A DNA stretch of 64,000 nucleotides, taken from the NCBI GenBank assembly GCA_943735955.1, contig OX030969.1:795991-859990 (forward strand). Reading direction: 5' to 3'. The position numbers and the translations under genes are program-made. This DNA is from Piscicola geometra (taxonomy: Eukaryota > Annelida > Clitellata > Hirudinida > Piscicolidae). This document shows, piece by piece, positions 1 through 10,669 of this stretch. Position 1 is the stretch's first letter. Every line of letters begins with the position of its first letter. Under the pieces are notes generated by a model. It was not told the origin of the DNA. It saw only the letters and a list, made by a program, of their open reading frames with translations, and searched no databases.

Positions 1-760
1 AGCACTCACTGGTAAGGACTGGGGATGTGAATTTGCAACACTGAAGAAGGTTTACAACGCCACGGTGGAGTCAGTACTCTGGTATGCTGCCGCCAGCTGG
101 ATGCCATGGATAGGTGCTTCCAACTTTGACCTTCTGGAAAGGGAACAGAAGGGAGCTGCAAAAATCATCGCTGGGCTAACCAAGACATGCCCCGATGAAG
201 CAGTGTGGCGTGAGGATAAGAGGATGTATGCTCCAAGCCGCTACAAGCGAAACAAAGGCTGGCGAGAGGACTCCAGAAGTGCATTGGCCCAGATCACAGG
301 CAAAGATGCCATTCGAGAACCCTTCACTCGCATCAGACCTAAACCATGGGAAGAGACACTTGCACTTCAGCTGTGAACTCTCAGGTGGAGCCAACAAAAA
401 GTCTGCAAAAGAGGTGCTCCAGGCTGATGTTGAGAATACAATGACGCTATGCAAGCGAGAAGGGGGAGATGTGATCTACACTGACGGTCTGTAGATAGCA
501 ATAAAAAGAATGGTGGAAGTGCAGTGGTGTTTAAGGAGGGTGAGATGGTTAGTGACGTCTGGTTGGAAGCAGCAGGGGTACTCTGTGCAGCCCATGATGC
601 TGAGCTCCGAGCCATCAGCTTAGCAGCAAAGTGGATCGTTGAGCACCAGCCAGGCAGAGCAACCATCTTCACCGACAGTAAAGGAAGTGTCGAAAGCTTA
701 AGAAACTCAGCAAGATTCGACGATCCGCAGCTAGCAGGACCACTCGTCTCATTGCTTTGA
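1..760 (+). pseudogene. Decayed non-LTR retrotransposon with RNase H domain
   Basis: Remnant of a LINE polyprotein read in shifting frames. The first part (to about 375) resembles the region just after the reverse transcriptase, with a tryptophan-rich stretch ending at a stop. From about 375 the reading moves to another frame that reaches VIYTDG, the first strand of an RNase H fold, near 473-491. After a further frameshift near 490 the RNase H reading continues (SNKKNGGSAVVFKEGE, then HDAELRAISLAAKW and IFTDSKGSVESL) to a stop at 760. The TDG, AEL and TDS blocks are the usual places for the catalytic acidic residues of RNase H in I/Jockey-type LINEs. The window edge cuts the 5' side, so the reverse transcriptase is not visible. 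At least two frameshifts make it non-functional. The clade is inferred only. Confidence 0.7.
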
Positions 761-990
761 GTCGAAACTCTTGGATAACGAGGATGTCGGTTTTGTGCTC
801 TTGCAGCCAAGGTCTTTACGTTGTAAGAGGCAAAAGAAATTTGCGGTCTCTCTCAGGCATTAAAGGGCAGCTGAGTTGACCGACTTGCAATAGCTTTTTT
901 CAACGCATTTAACGATGGCAGGCCTACCATCGTTACTCATTTCATCTTGGATGACAGTCGATCCATTGTAGTGAACATATTGTTTGTACG

Positions 991-1293
991 TCATTCGTAT
1001 ACGTTGCAAGCTCTTGCCGGAGGTGCGTCCCTAGATTCATTGTAGAACAGCGATTGCTTATTTTCGACGTACAAGTTGAAAACCTCTTCCCACGGCTTCT
1101 GGGTTCGCCGTTGACATTTTATTGTGTTTATCTGCTCTTTGTCAACTTTGCTGGTTGTTCCAGGTACCTTGTTTCTGAAAGTATTTAGCGTCTCGTAAAC
1201 TCTATAAGTGGTGCTTGAACCACTTTCCACACAGAAAGTTTTGAAATGCTTCAGTGATGAATCTGGTGAGAGTTTGGTGGTATTACCGTTCAT
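991..1293 (-). other. Unrecognised 100-codon ORF
   Basis: An open frame from an ATG at 1293 to a stop at 991, with normal amino-acid composition rather than repeat-derived. Further conceptual reading on the same strand toward 760 gives more protein-like sequence broken by stops, so it may be the 3' end of a decayed transposon ORF. No family was recognised. Confidence 0.25.
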
Positions 1294-1374
1294 GGCTATT
1301 TAAAAAAATATTCCTGTTGAAATGAGCCCCTAACGACCAAATTCAACTTTCAAAGAAAGTTACTTTTTCGCATA

Positions 1375-1525
1375 CCAATCCATCCATTTATTAATCCTTC
1401 CATCTATCTATCCATCCATTTATTAATCCATCCATCTATCTATCCATCCATTCATCAATACATCCATCCATCTATAAATCCATCAATCCATCCATACATT
1501 CACCCATCTATCCATCCAGGACAAA
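1375..1525. repeat. (CATC/TATC)n simple repeat
   Basis: Imperfect CCATCCATCTATC-type tetranucleotide repeat with interspersed TTTATTAAT. Confidence 0.9.
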
Positions 1526-1670
1526 AGTTTTCAGGCATAAAGGAGGAGTGGATAGTGTCGACGTGTTCTGAAACGGGCCAATGGAGTCCTGCCATACCAG
1601 ATTGTCTCGGTCAGTGAGAGAACGCTTTTGCTTTCAGTTCTGTCTTGGTTGAAGCCAAGGTAAAAATTGA

Positions 1671-1840
1671 CGGGGGTTTGGACCTGCAACTTAAAGGTCG
1701 CCAGTTCGAATCCCTGTTCAGCCAACCGTGAGCTATCATATACCTAGGGTATATGATGCGGTGTTTCACGACTGATGTCGTGTGAGTGGCGCCTCAGATG
1801 CGTGCCTTGGCGCATCATAAGTGGGCATTATTATTATTTA
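1671..1840 (+). mobile_element. SINE-B, tRNA-derived SINE, 5'-truncated copy
   Basis: About 170 bp matching two other copies in the window (21119-21305 plus; 25953-26148 minus). It keeps the anticodon-arm region, the B-box (AGTTCGAATCC) and the 3' acceptor half AGCCAAC, followed by a body with ATCATATACC and GTTTCACGAC, and an ATT-rich tail. The 5' acceptor half seen in the other copies is missing here. Confidence 0.8.
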
Positions 1841-2013
1841 TTCAGTGAATCTTCATCAATGCATTTGACCATTCACCCGTATATTGGGCCATTTATCCAT
1901 TTGTTGAAACATTCATCCACTCATTGAACTATTCATCTTTTCGTTGAATATCTTATCCATCCAACTCAAACCACTGGGCAATCTATCTAACACCCACCTA
2001 CCCACCCACACAG

Positions 2014-2204
2014 ACAAGAGCAAAGTTGTGACACTGCGCATAGAAGAGGCTGCGGAGGGCAACATCATCGCAGCCGTCTCCATCTCGATCATCGTGCTGC
2101 AGCTCTTCTTCGTCGCCCTGCTCGACATCCCCGCCTGGAAAAAGTCCTTTGCCTACCTCAGAGAGAACGTCAGAGGGAGGTTTTGTAGGGAAAGAGGTGA
2201 TTAG
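2014..2204 (+). CDS. Orphan exon of a putative membrane protein
   Basis: A GC-rich island in AT-rich sequence. A polypyrimidine/CA-rich run ends in CACACAG (acceptor to 2013), followed by an open frame beginning KSKVVTLRIEEAAEGN. A hydrophobic stretch of about 20 residues (IIAAVSISIIVLQLFFVALL) looks like one transmembrane helix and is followed by DIPAWKKSFAYLREN, a basic flank. The frame stops at 2202-2204; a GT at 2186 could instead be a donor. No neighbouring exon of the same gene was identified and the family is not recognised. The coding call rests on composition, the acceptor and the helix-plus-basic-flank pattern. Confidence 0.45.
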
Positions 2205-2220
2205 GTGGAGGAGAGGCATG

Positions 2221-3060
2221 GGTTGAGATGGATGTAGGAGATGAAGGTTGAAGAACTTTAAATTAAAATTAGATACACAAAAACTGTTGACACTTGATTC
2301 AAACTGAGGCCAGTGAACCTACTTGATGCACGCATCTTTTTCCCAATTTCTGTGTTGTCGTATTCGGAATGCATACTCACCACTAAATCATCGCACCACT
2401 CATTCCTTCGCCTCCACCACTCTTTGGCCAGCACCACTTTTTCACCAATTAAACAAGACGTTGCATACACGCTTCTCCCGTCACATAAATTTTACTGTTA
2501 CAACAGGTTGAAGAATGCTCAGGCGAAATATATCTATTTTAGGATTTTGCTCAAAAGTAGAATGTCTATTCTATTCTTAAGCTCTAGAGATATAGTTTTG
2601 TTTGGATTCATTAAATCCATTGATATGAAAAAACGAAACTTTTAAAATTAAGTTTTGTCTATCCATCGTTATCTTTATAACTCGTGAGAAAATTATCTTG
2701 AAAACATGGGCGTATCCAGCCCTAACAAAAGGGGGGCAGCTATTATTTTTAAAATTGACATAAACATGTTTGCATCACTGATGCACACAAAGACAAAACT
2801 AATATGCTTATTAATTATTTAAAACTAAAAATGTTCATATATAATATGAAAAAGTGTATTTACATAATAGAAAAAAACTATATTTTTTTAGTTAAACTAT
2901 GCAGGAAATTTTAAAAATAGTGAAACTATTTTGCAACTATTTAGTTAAACTATGCCTATCACTGCTCTTGCGTCGCACGAAGTGAAGGTGCTGTCGAGAA
3001 TATGTAGTAGGGCAGTCTCAGTAGAATGATTGGTTCGATATGCAGATTGATAGGATGTAA
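2221..3060. other. AT-rich DNA, nothing recognised
   Basis: Holds only short ORFs of AT-rich composition; a run of short A/T motifs around 2800-2950. No convincing gene, RNA or repeat boundary. Confidence 0.5.
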
Positions 3061-3102
3061 AATTGGGATTAGCACTTAAATGAAGTTTTAATCATCAAAA
3101 AG

Positions 3103-3790
3103 ATGACTCAAACCTGCTTTGCTTTTTCACGCCAGATAATATCGTTAAGATTTTTATTGAAAACATTGGCTTCTGCTTTGGTTCTCAGTCGAATTGACTA
3201 TGGCAATATCATTCTTACTGGGTTGCCAATGACGCAGCTGCAGAAAATTCAGTCTATAATCAACACCACAGCTAGGCTCATGACAGGTGCTAGAAAGTAT
3301 GATCACATCACCCCTGTTCTCAAGGAGCTTCACTGGCTTCGTGTTGAAAATAGAATTGAATACAAAAACATCTTGTTAATGCACAAGTGTCTGTCTAATG
3401 AGTGCCCAGATTATTTGTCGAGTAGCATTGTCATGAGAGCAAGTCTTCCCCAGAGGGAAAGACTCAGGTCTGCTAGGTCAAGAGGTGTAGTTGCACAGAG
3501 CTACAAACTCAAGTATGCAGGTGCAAGAAGCTTTTTTGTTGCAGCGCCGACTCTTTGGAATAGTCTTCCCAATAGACTCAAATCCCCGAGCTCGACCACG
3601 ACATTTAGCCGTTCCCTAAAAACGTACTTGTTTGGCCGATCACAATGACCTAAAACCTCACTCCTAATTTTTCCACTCATCAATTTCTCGCTTTCTAATT
3701 TTATCTTTATTTTTTTTACTAATAGTTAATAATACTTTTTATTATTTCAATATTATATATTTATAAAAATTGTATGTAAAATTTATTATT
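3103..3790 (+). pseudogene. LINE-A 3' fragment (CR1/L2/Jockey-type RT C-terminus)
   Basis: A 181-codon open frame (3103-3648) encodes the region C-terminal to the reverse transcriptase: LSRIDYGNIILTG, HWLRVENRIEYK, APTLWNSLPNRLK, then LKTYLF at the end. The same protein occurs at 48270-48851 (minus), and a shorter piece at 38262-38420. Relative to the minus-strand copy this one has lost about five codons near RQIISLRFLL. It is 5'-truncated, lacking the polymerase motif, so it cannot move by itself. AT-rich 3' UTR follows to about 3790. Confidence 0.85.
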
Positions 3791-4130
3791 ATTATTTCTG
3801 GATCAAACTAAAAGAAAATTATTTTTACTAACAAAAACATTAAAATAATAATTTGTTATTTACTAACATCGATTAACATATATAGTATATATATATACTT
3901 AATGTCTGTATTGTATGTATATATACATATATATATATTAGCAACCCCAATCGAATTTTAAAACCTTTCCATCTTTTCAAAGATGCACAAGTTTAATGAC
4001 GAACAAGTAGTGCGTTTGGTGGCAACAGTGCAGGGCTCGAAATGTACTTCGTCATCTGATGACTGTTCGCTTCTTAAGAAGAAGAATAAACCTTAGGAGT
4101 GGACTTGCGCGACAGCGAATGAGAGTTGAA
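3790..4130. other. AT-rich DNA with short (TA)n
   Basis: A short TATATA tract near 3880-3945; otherwise nothing recognised. Confidence 0.5.
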
Positions 4131-4202
4131 CGGGGGAGAAGACTCACTGCTGCCACATCCACTCACCAATTACATCATAAAAACAGATACACACATATTC
4201 AA

Positions 4203-4316
4203 TAATCACAATCACAACTGTCATCATCACCACCACCTGAACTATCATCATCAACACCATCTGGACTATCATCATCATCAACACCACCTGGACTATCATC
4301 ATCAACACCACCTGCC
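4203..4316. repeat. CAT/CAC trinucleotide repeat in SRSF1 3' UTR region
   Basis: Repeats of ATCATC with CACCACCTGGACT, ending just before the SRSF1 stop codon (4322-4320 on the minus strand), so probably within the transcribed 3' UTR. Confidence 0.85.
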
Positions 4317-4319
4317 GCA

Positions 4320-7300
4320 TCATCTCTTGCCTGGCGACCTACTATAAGATCTTTTACGTCTGCGACCTGAGTAGCTGTTTGACCTGCTTCTTGACCTGCT
4401 GCGTGACTTGCTTGCCCCTGCTGCATCCCTGCCTTTGTAGTCCTCCCTCACTCTCAGGTACGATGTCTCCCCCTGGTGGGCGAAGGGGAAGATTAATGTG
4501 TAGTTATGTAAATAGAGAAATAAAAAAAAGCAACAATCATCAAAATATACAAGCTCACTACTCTCACCACACCACACCACACCACAAACACACACACACA
4601 CATACACGCCCACAGACCTCGTGACTCTTGAACTTGGAGTCATCGAGCTTGCGAGCTGCATACTTCATGTCGTCGAGTCTGACGAACTCGACGACTCCAG
4701 TGCCGTCGTTGAAGACGTCAGCAAAGCACACGTCCCCTGCCTCCCTCATGTGGTCCTTCAAGTCCTGCCAACTGCCTGATTTCGGAAGACCTGTGTGTGT
4801 CGTGTGTGTGGTGGTGGCTTGATGATGGTGGGTGTGGTGGCTTGATGATGGTGGGTGTGGTGGTGATGATGATGGTGTAGTGGTGGCTTGATGATGGTGG
4901 GTGTGGTGGCTTGATGATGGTGGGTGTAGTGGTGATGATGATGGTGTGGTGGTGGCTTGATGATGGTGGGTGTGGTGGTGATGATGATGGTGTGGTGGCT
5001 TGATGATGGTGGGTGTGGTGGTGATGATGATGGTGTGGTGGTGGCTTGATGATGATGGTGTAGTGGTGGCTTGATGATGGTGAGTGTGGTGATGATGATG
5101 ATGATGATGGTGTAGTGGTGGCTTGATGATGGTGAGTGTGGTGGTGATGATGGTGTAGTGGTGGCTTGATGAAGGTGGTGTGGTGGTGATGATGATGATG
5201 GTGTAGTGGTGGCTTGATGATGGTGGGTGTGGTGGTGATGATGATGGTGTGATGGTGGCTTGATGATGGGCTGATGCACAAACCCATCATATGATACTAC
5301 TTTAATTGATCAATGTTGAAAAAAACATTTTTATTCCCATATTGAGTAATAGTAATGATGATAGTAATAATGATGATGAATGCACCAGAGACGAGGACTC
5401 GGTAGTCAGACCTCCGGAGCACCCCTTGATTTCTGCCATTGCGCCCCCTCGAGTCAAGGTCCTCCCTCATGCCAAAGCGACCCCCACCCGATCCTCCCCC
5501 CGCATTCTTGCCGCCTCTCGGGTGTTCCACCTTCATGGAAATAATAACAACCATGATAAAAGTGAAAGAACGTTAACATAGGTAAACTCTTAAAACCATT
5601 CGAAAAAACAAAACTGGCGCCGGCATGCTTCTAATCGACATTTCCAAAATGATTTTCTCTAAACAAATTCTAGTAATTCATTTTAACACTAATATATATC
5701 TCAGAATGCAATTTTACTTTAAATTAGAGCTGTTCCACGATAAAAATTTAAATCGCAATTAATCCTTCGATTAAAAATTTTAATCGTATTTTAACAAGAT
5801 GAAATCATATTGTATTTCATAAAAATTGAAATTTAAACATTTAAATTATTATCCGACCATCGTATTTATCTAAAGAAATACTTTTTCTGCTTTTTCAATA
5901 CTGATCATTCCAAAAAATCTTCATTTATTTAGTCTTCTCAATTTATTTAGTTCTTTCTCAAAATCGTTATCAAATGTCTTTTAAAAACACTCTAATTTTT
6001 TTAGGAATGACAGAGACAGATTCATCAATGTCTATAATATATTTCTACGTTTAATCTTAGGCAACTATTCATGTTTCATCTTAGGCAACTATGACCATGC
6101 TACACATCCATGGTTACAACAGGCTAATCACTAAATTATTAATTATACTAATTGCACATAATGAAACTGTAGTGCATCGTCTAATTAATAATAATAAAAT
6201 TAAAATTATACTCTTTCGGATGTGAGGAAAAAACAACAAAACGTTATCTCTCAACTTTTTAACTAGAAATCAGTTTTTCCATTATTATAATTGAATGAGG
6301 CAACTTTCAGAAACGAAACCAACATACAAATGCGCATACGGATGCATAAAAAATTATTTTATACATCGCATAGCTGTAAGCTCGTTAGGGTTAGGGTTAC
6401 GATGTCGACGTACATCTCTGGCCAACGCCGTTCGCTTAGCAAAGTAGATGAGCTGCTGATCTAGGGACATTCATCAGTTTATTATGAACAATGAGTCGCG
6501 TCATATCTTCGGTTGTTTCACCTCTTTTTTTCATGCTGGTCCGTGCTCTCTCCACTTCAGCCTTTCCATGTGTGACCGTGTGGTTGTGATTTTCAACCTC
6601 TTGAACAATTTCACCATCTTGTGTGTGCACTCGAGCCTTGCACGTTCTGTTCTCGCAGCGCCAAAACATTTTTCCATCACTACCGTCAGAGTGTTTAGTA
6701 AATAAGTACCCTTGAACAACAAGCTTCCTAGTCCCTTTCTGCGATGTAACGAATTCTAACATGATTCAGGCGCTATCTTTTACTACTTTCAATTTGTTCT
6801 TATATAGGGGTCATGTCGCGTGGACTTGCCAGAATCAGTTAGCTCCGCTTGAACATATGATACAAGTGACGTTGATTGGGTTAGGGTTAGTTACCCATTT
6901 AGATACACATATGTATAAATATAATATAAATATAGGTATAACTATGTGTATTTTTTATATTTCCTAATTAAGTATAAATTTGTCATTTATGTGTTAATTT
7001 ATTATATATTTTTTCTTTTAGATCTAAAATCTAGATAGATCAACGTCAGCACCTGGGAATCGTTTGCTGAAAATAAAAGCAGATGGAGACAAGCTGTGCG
7101 CATGGGACTAGAAGCGGGGGAAGCAGGGATTCGTCGGCTTGGCAGAAAAGAAAAACAGCAGCAACCAACAATCAGCAGCGACCAACAATCAGCAGCGAAA
7201 ATTCCTCTCCGGCGCAAGTGCATTGTCTACCTAGACTGAAGGACGCCAACAACCTCAGATTTAATCAATATCTGAAGTGTTCGCCTTCAAAAAAACAAAG

Positions 7301-9699
7301 TTTGCTCCAATGGGCGCTGTGCATGACATGTGCAACTAAAACTGTCAAAGTTATACATTCCACATGAATATGAAACGAAAAATGAAAAATTTGTATTATT
7401 TAGAGGTCGTTGTAGTTTTAAACAGTACATGCTGTAAAATATGGCCTGAAATTTTGTGCTTTCGAGATACAGAAACTTTTGAGGAAAAAAAACTATTTTT
7501 TTGTAATGATCACAGAAGTATACGAATTGAAAACTTAATAATGGCTGTTTTGATCAACCTGACTAACAGTTGTTACACATAATTTGTTTACTTCTCTAGA
7601 ATTGCTCCGTGAAATGCTAAATCGATGTATTAGATCAATAAAAAGTGTAATAAAAATCTTTGAAAACTTACAGAAAAAAAAGAAAGCTAGTGAGTCTTTG
7701 TTTAGTTTCACAATAGAAAAAAAAAACGAGAGTAGTGTTTCTGAAGTGAAGTGAAGACACTGGGGAAGGAGTTGACGTTTGAGACCAATAAGTGGGGAAT
7801 CAAGACATACTTCGTTGACCAAAATGTGTTGTTTAACATATGATAGACGTTTCAGCATTCAACACCTTCATCCTCTGGCGTGAGGTTACAGTTCAGAGAG
7901 AAGGAATAAAAAACATTTTTGTAAATGCTAGGAAATGAAAAAGAAAACTTATTCCTAATAACCCAGTACTTTCTAACTCATCAGCCAAGACTGGTAGTCG
8001 TTTGCGCTGCAGAAAATGCATTCAAAATAAAACTGTCCAGGCTTGTCGAAAATGTTAATTATGTGCTAACTATGAATATATCATGGCCTACAGTCCTGAG
8101 GTCTGGACTCCCCATTCTCTTTTTTTTTCATTGAATTTTTTTTAAACACTTGTTTTGATAAGAGCATAATCGTCAAACATGGTATAAAAGAAAATATTTC
8201 TATAGTAATACATTGGATTATGTGTAGTTATAGCGATAGCTGTCTAAAACAAAATTATTCATTGCTTACTTAAATATTCGTATCAAAACAGAAGTTTAAA
8301 ATGTTTTTCTAAATGGGGTCATGAAAGTTACTCACATTTTCAAAATGCTGTAAAACCAAAACAATAAATAATATTTTACATCTGGAAAATGTGTTAAATT
8401 CTCCTAAAAAAATTAACCAGTATTGAATTTTTTTTCAAGTTTCAAAATTGAAAAAACAGTAAGGGATTGAATAATTTGTATGGGTCGATCAACCCCTGTT
8501 AGATTTTAGTATTAACATAGGTATGGTAGTTAATAGAATGGAATGTGCCCGATAGCTCACTTTCAATTCTGTAGCTTTCATTGACAAATCTTTCTGCCGT
8601 ACTAGCAATTGAGCCTTACTGCTAAAGTCATCAAGCCATCAATCATGACATGAACACTGCAGACCTTGAGAGCATAGCCATCATAGTTGTACCCCTCTCT
8701 GTCGTGGATGGCATCTTCAGCATCCCTGTGCAATGGCAAGAAGGGATCAGATAGATGGATATTATGTCAACATAGTGAAAGGATGAATACAAATGGAGTA
8801 GAATAAAGAGTTTTGACACACTACAATTGTTCTTAAGGTGAGAATCTTCATTTTAAATTCAAATGTGCATCTGCTAGAATTGCAAAATTTTCTAGAGACT
8901 TAACCTTTGTAAAGTACAAATTTAAGAAAATTAGAGAGAAGTGAAAGACTCGATGTCTATCCTCACTCAATACAACAATGTCTAATTAGGATAGCATTAA
9001 ATATCAACAACAACCCATTCACAAATAGTCAACAAAATCATTTGATTAACCTTTATCCATTAAAATCCTAAATCCTGATTAATCCATAACTCCTCATCCA
9101 TCATCAATTCCTTCTCCTCCTCCTCTTTTCCATCCAATACAAATCCACAATACTTAGTCCATTTGAGCGATTAAGCATCCAAAATGGCGACCATAACTCC
9201 AATGATCATCATCGGTCCTCGCCTTTCACTAATCATCCTAATCATCAACATTTTGTGCGATCGCTTTAGTGTGATATAAATCAATCCTACAGCTTCAAAT
9301 GAAAGAATGCGCTATGACGAATGATTCCATTTGCTTTTTGCGAGTTCGTCCGTTTACGTTAAAAGTTTTATTATCCTTTAGCTCGGTCCAAGAGGATCGG
9401 CTGGAATTTTGTAAGTGTATAGGATGTTACAATGTTTTAATAAATTATTATTTTACACATAAAGATAACTAATTAATAAATTGATTGAGTAATGAGTCTG
9501 AACTATTTAATATAAAATGAATAAGCAAACCAAACCTAGGATCATCAAACTCAATGAAGGCAAATGGCGGCTGTCCAGAAGGCGTTTTCAGATTGATGGC
9601 TAAGATTTTTCCAAATTTGTAAAAAAGATCTTCAACATCTGACTCTTTTACGTCTGGTGGTAAATTCCCAACATAGATTTTTCCTTCTGACCGAGACAT
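4320..9699 (-). CDS. SRSF1: SRSF1 (SF2/ASF) splicing factor, five coding exons
   Basis: Exons in transcript order: 9699-9536, 8725-8665, 5530-5386, 4790-4618, 4472-4320. All introns are GT-AG and phases match (164, 61, 145, 173, 153 nt), giving 231 residues; human SRSF1 is 248. RRM1 spans about residues 6-76 with RNP2-like KIYVGNL (7-13) and RNP1-like PPFAFIEF (44-51). A Gly/Arg-rich linker follows (79-115). RRM2 carries the family hallmark [13 protein letters not shown] (130-142). The C-terminal RS domain is short, with RSRSRSRS near 200. SRSF1 binds exonic enhancers in the nucleus and recruits U1 snRNP and U2AF; RS-domain phosphorylation controls shuttling. The start is the only Met before RRM1. 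The introns contain satellites and transposon fragments, none interrupting an exon. Confidence 0.96.
4800..5276. repeat. GGT/GAT-rich minisatellite in SRSF1 intron 3
   Basis: About 470 bp of TGGTGGCTTGATGATGG units with variable numbers of GATGAT and GTGTGG. It fills most of the intron between exons 3 and 4 and begins ten bases from the exon-4 acceptor. The His/Pro-rich and Ser-rich open frames across it are artefacts of the repeat. Confidence 0.95.
5720..5795. repeat. Dispersed element end (TIR-like), copy 1
   Basis: The block AGAGCTGTTCCACGAT followed by AAAATTTAAATCG motifs recurs in inverted orientation at about 49978-50055. It resembles the terminal inverted repeat of a hAT-type MITE. 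The opposite end was not found. Confidence 0.45.
6010..6375. repeat. Dispersed repeat R1, copy 1
   Basis: Matches 28020-28475 in the opposite orientation. Shared landmarks are short TTAGGCAACTA / GTTTCATCTTAGGC blocks, GTTACAACAGGCTAATCA, CTTTCGGATGTGAGG and TCGCATAGCTGTAA. No ORF; possibly a non-autonomous DNA element. Lies in SRSF1 intron 2. Confidence 0.7.
6385..6402 (+). repeat. Telomere-like GTTAGGGTTAGGGTTA
   Basis: Two and a half copies of the animal telomere hexamer; similar short runs occur near 6879, 13362 and 59760-59915. Confidence 0.7.
6436..6762 (-). CDS. FLYWCH-type zinc-finger protein, probably MULE transposase N-terminus
   Basis: A 108-codon frame from the ATG at 6762. It opens with [20 protein letters not shown], then [17 protein letters not shown] and [10 protein letters not shown]: the F-L-Y/F-W-C-H pattern of a FLYWCH finger (two Cys then two His). 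The trailing [18 protein letters not shown] matches the linker that usually follows this finger in Mutator-like (MULE) transposases. The ORF stops at 6436, and no transposase core is visible downstream, so it is a truncated element or an isolated finger exon. It lies within SRSF1 intron 2 on the same strand, so it would be spliced out of that transcript. Confidence 0.65.
   Translation of the reverse strand: MLEFVTSQKGTRKLVVQGYLFTKHSDGSDGKMFWRCENRTCKARVHTQDGEIVQEVENHNHTVTHGKAEVERARTSMKKRGETTEDMTRLIVHNKLMNVPRSAAHLLC
7039..7239 (+). pseudogene. LINE C-terminal fragment
   Basis: A 67-codon segment read as [18 protein letters not shown], closely parallel to INVETWEQAATNRSTWRS in the LINE at 51541-52560. 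This W...NRxxWR block is the stretch between the reverse transcriptase and the C-terminal zinc finger in LINEs of this type. The finger itself is missing and a stop follows. In SRSF1 intron 2, antisense to the gene. Confidence 0.6.
7370..8155. other. AT-rich intronic DNA, nothing recognised
   Basis: Within SRSF1 intron 2. Short AT-biased ORFs only. Confidence 0.5.
8156..8280. repeat. Solo fragment of hAT-A subterminal repeat
   Basis: Matches the block duplicated at 12860-12985 and 13110-13235 inside the hAT-A element: GAGCATAATCGTCAA, then GTGATAGCTGTCTAAAAC-like sequence and TTGCTTACTTAAATA. Therefore a relic of the same family in SRSF1 intron 2. Confidence 0.7.
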
Positions 9700-9936
9700 G
9701 TTGAAAGATGAGAGAAAAATTATTTTACAAAATGGAAGGCTTAGTAACTGACGAGAATGTAGTATCTAATGTTCAATCTAATTCTTTTCTGGCGTTTAAT
9801 TTCATCGTTAAAATAAAGCATTTAAGTAAAATCAAATATGATAAAATTTTATTAAACATAAATTTTGAAACTAGGTAGTACAAATGATTAAATTTAAAAA
9901 AAACTGTTGTTTCGTCGGTCGAGTCGACGAGGACCA

Positions 9937-10165
9937 CTTTCAATCAATCAATCAATCAAATCAATTTCTATAGCGCTCTTTACTCAAATTCAAGAACGCT
10001 GGTAAATGAATTTGTTAAACAGATATGTCTTCAGATCCGTACGAAAAGTAAATAATGATATAGAAGTAGTTTAATAAGGAGGTGATGAGTTTTAAATATA
10101 TGGACATCTTTAAAGAAGGGTCATCTAAGTAAGGTAATAATTGTCTAATACGTCAGTTTTCAATA
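9937..10165 (-). mobile_element. LINE-B 3' end with terminal hairpin, 5'-truncated
   Basis: Read on the minus strand: a short protein piece (RRIRQLLPYLDDPSLKM), then TTTCGTACGGATCTGAAG, AACAAATTC, a hairpin built of AGCG(T/C)TC and GAGCGCT arms, and a TTGA-repeat tail (TGATTGATTGATTGA). The same order occurs on the plus strand at 62880-63420. Upstream of SRSF1 exon 1. Confidence 0.8.
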
Positions 10166-10187
10166 GATAACAGACATAAACAGTCAT

Positions 10188-10313
10188 GTGTAGAAGATTC
10201 GTTCTGACAGTCTGTCCTTCATCTGCAGAGCTCATTTGTCTTGTGAAGTAAGTAGCCAGGGGGTGCTTGCAAGCTGTGCACTGGTGTTCAAATTGAGGCC
10301 CTGGCACTTCTTC
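10188..10313 (-). pseudogene. POLR1H/RPA12-like zinc-ribbon fragment, copy 1
   Basis: Minus-strand frame EEVPGPQFEHQCTACKHPL continuing to TRQMSSADEGQTV. The C-x2-C-x-H start and the nearly invariant TRQMxSADEGQTV are the signature of the C-terminal zinc ribbon of RNA polymerase I subunit RPA12 (TFIIS-like; the SADEGQT loop carries the acidic residues for RNA cleavage). The second Cys pair that should follow (FYTC..C) is missing; sequence passes into RTNLL and then the LINE-B end near 10165. A second tandem copy lies immediately beside it and two partial ones at 11205 and 11613. Could be an authentic exon with a donor after GQT, but tandem copies and decay favour pseudogene fragments. Confidence 0.6.
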
Positions 10314-10332
10314 ATAAACACAGTCATGTATT

Positions 10333-10453
10333 GAAGATTCGTTCTAACAGTCTGTCCTTCATCTGCCGAGCTCATCTGCCTTGTGAAGTAGGTAGCCAGT
10401 GGGTTCTTGCAAACTGTGCATTAGTGCTCAATTTGAGGCCTTGGCACTTCTTC
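10333..10453 (-). pseudogene. POLR1H/RPA12-like zinc-ribbon fragment, copy 2
   Basis: Tandem duplicate of the preceding fragment (unit about 140 bp). It reads EEVPRPQIEH, then a stop codon where the other copy has Gln, then CTVCKNPLATYFTRQM and SADEGQTV. The in-frame stop shows this copy is dead. Confidence 0.6.
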
Positions 10454-10669
10454 CTTTTAAAATAAGTTTTTATTGTAGTCCGTTAGACAGTTATTGGTTG
10501 AAGATTTTAATTCCGAGAGCAAGATAAATTTAAAACCAGAAAACAAGAAAAGGTATAAATTATGATTACTATAATTATTGGAAATTAAAAAAAACTAAAT
10601 TATTAGATAAGAAGACAAACTATTTAACAAAATCATTACGGTTAAAGCGGCGGCCAAGATGGCAGCTGC

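Noticed and set aside
4379..4624. Plus-strand Cys-rich ORF ([18 protein letters not shown])
   Set aside because: It is the antisense of the Arg/Ser codons in SRSF1 exon 5.
4718..5290. His/Pro/Ser-rich ORFs of 170-190 codons
   Set aside because: Artefacts of the GGT/GAT minisatellite in SRSF1 intron 3.
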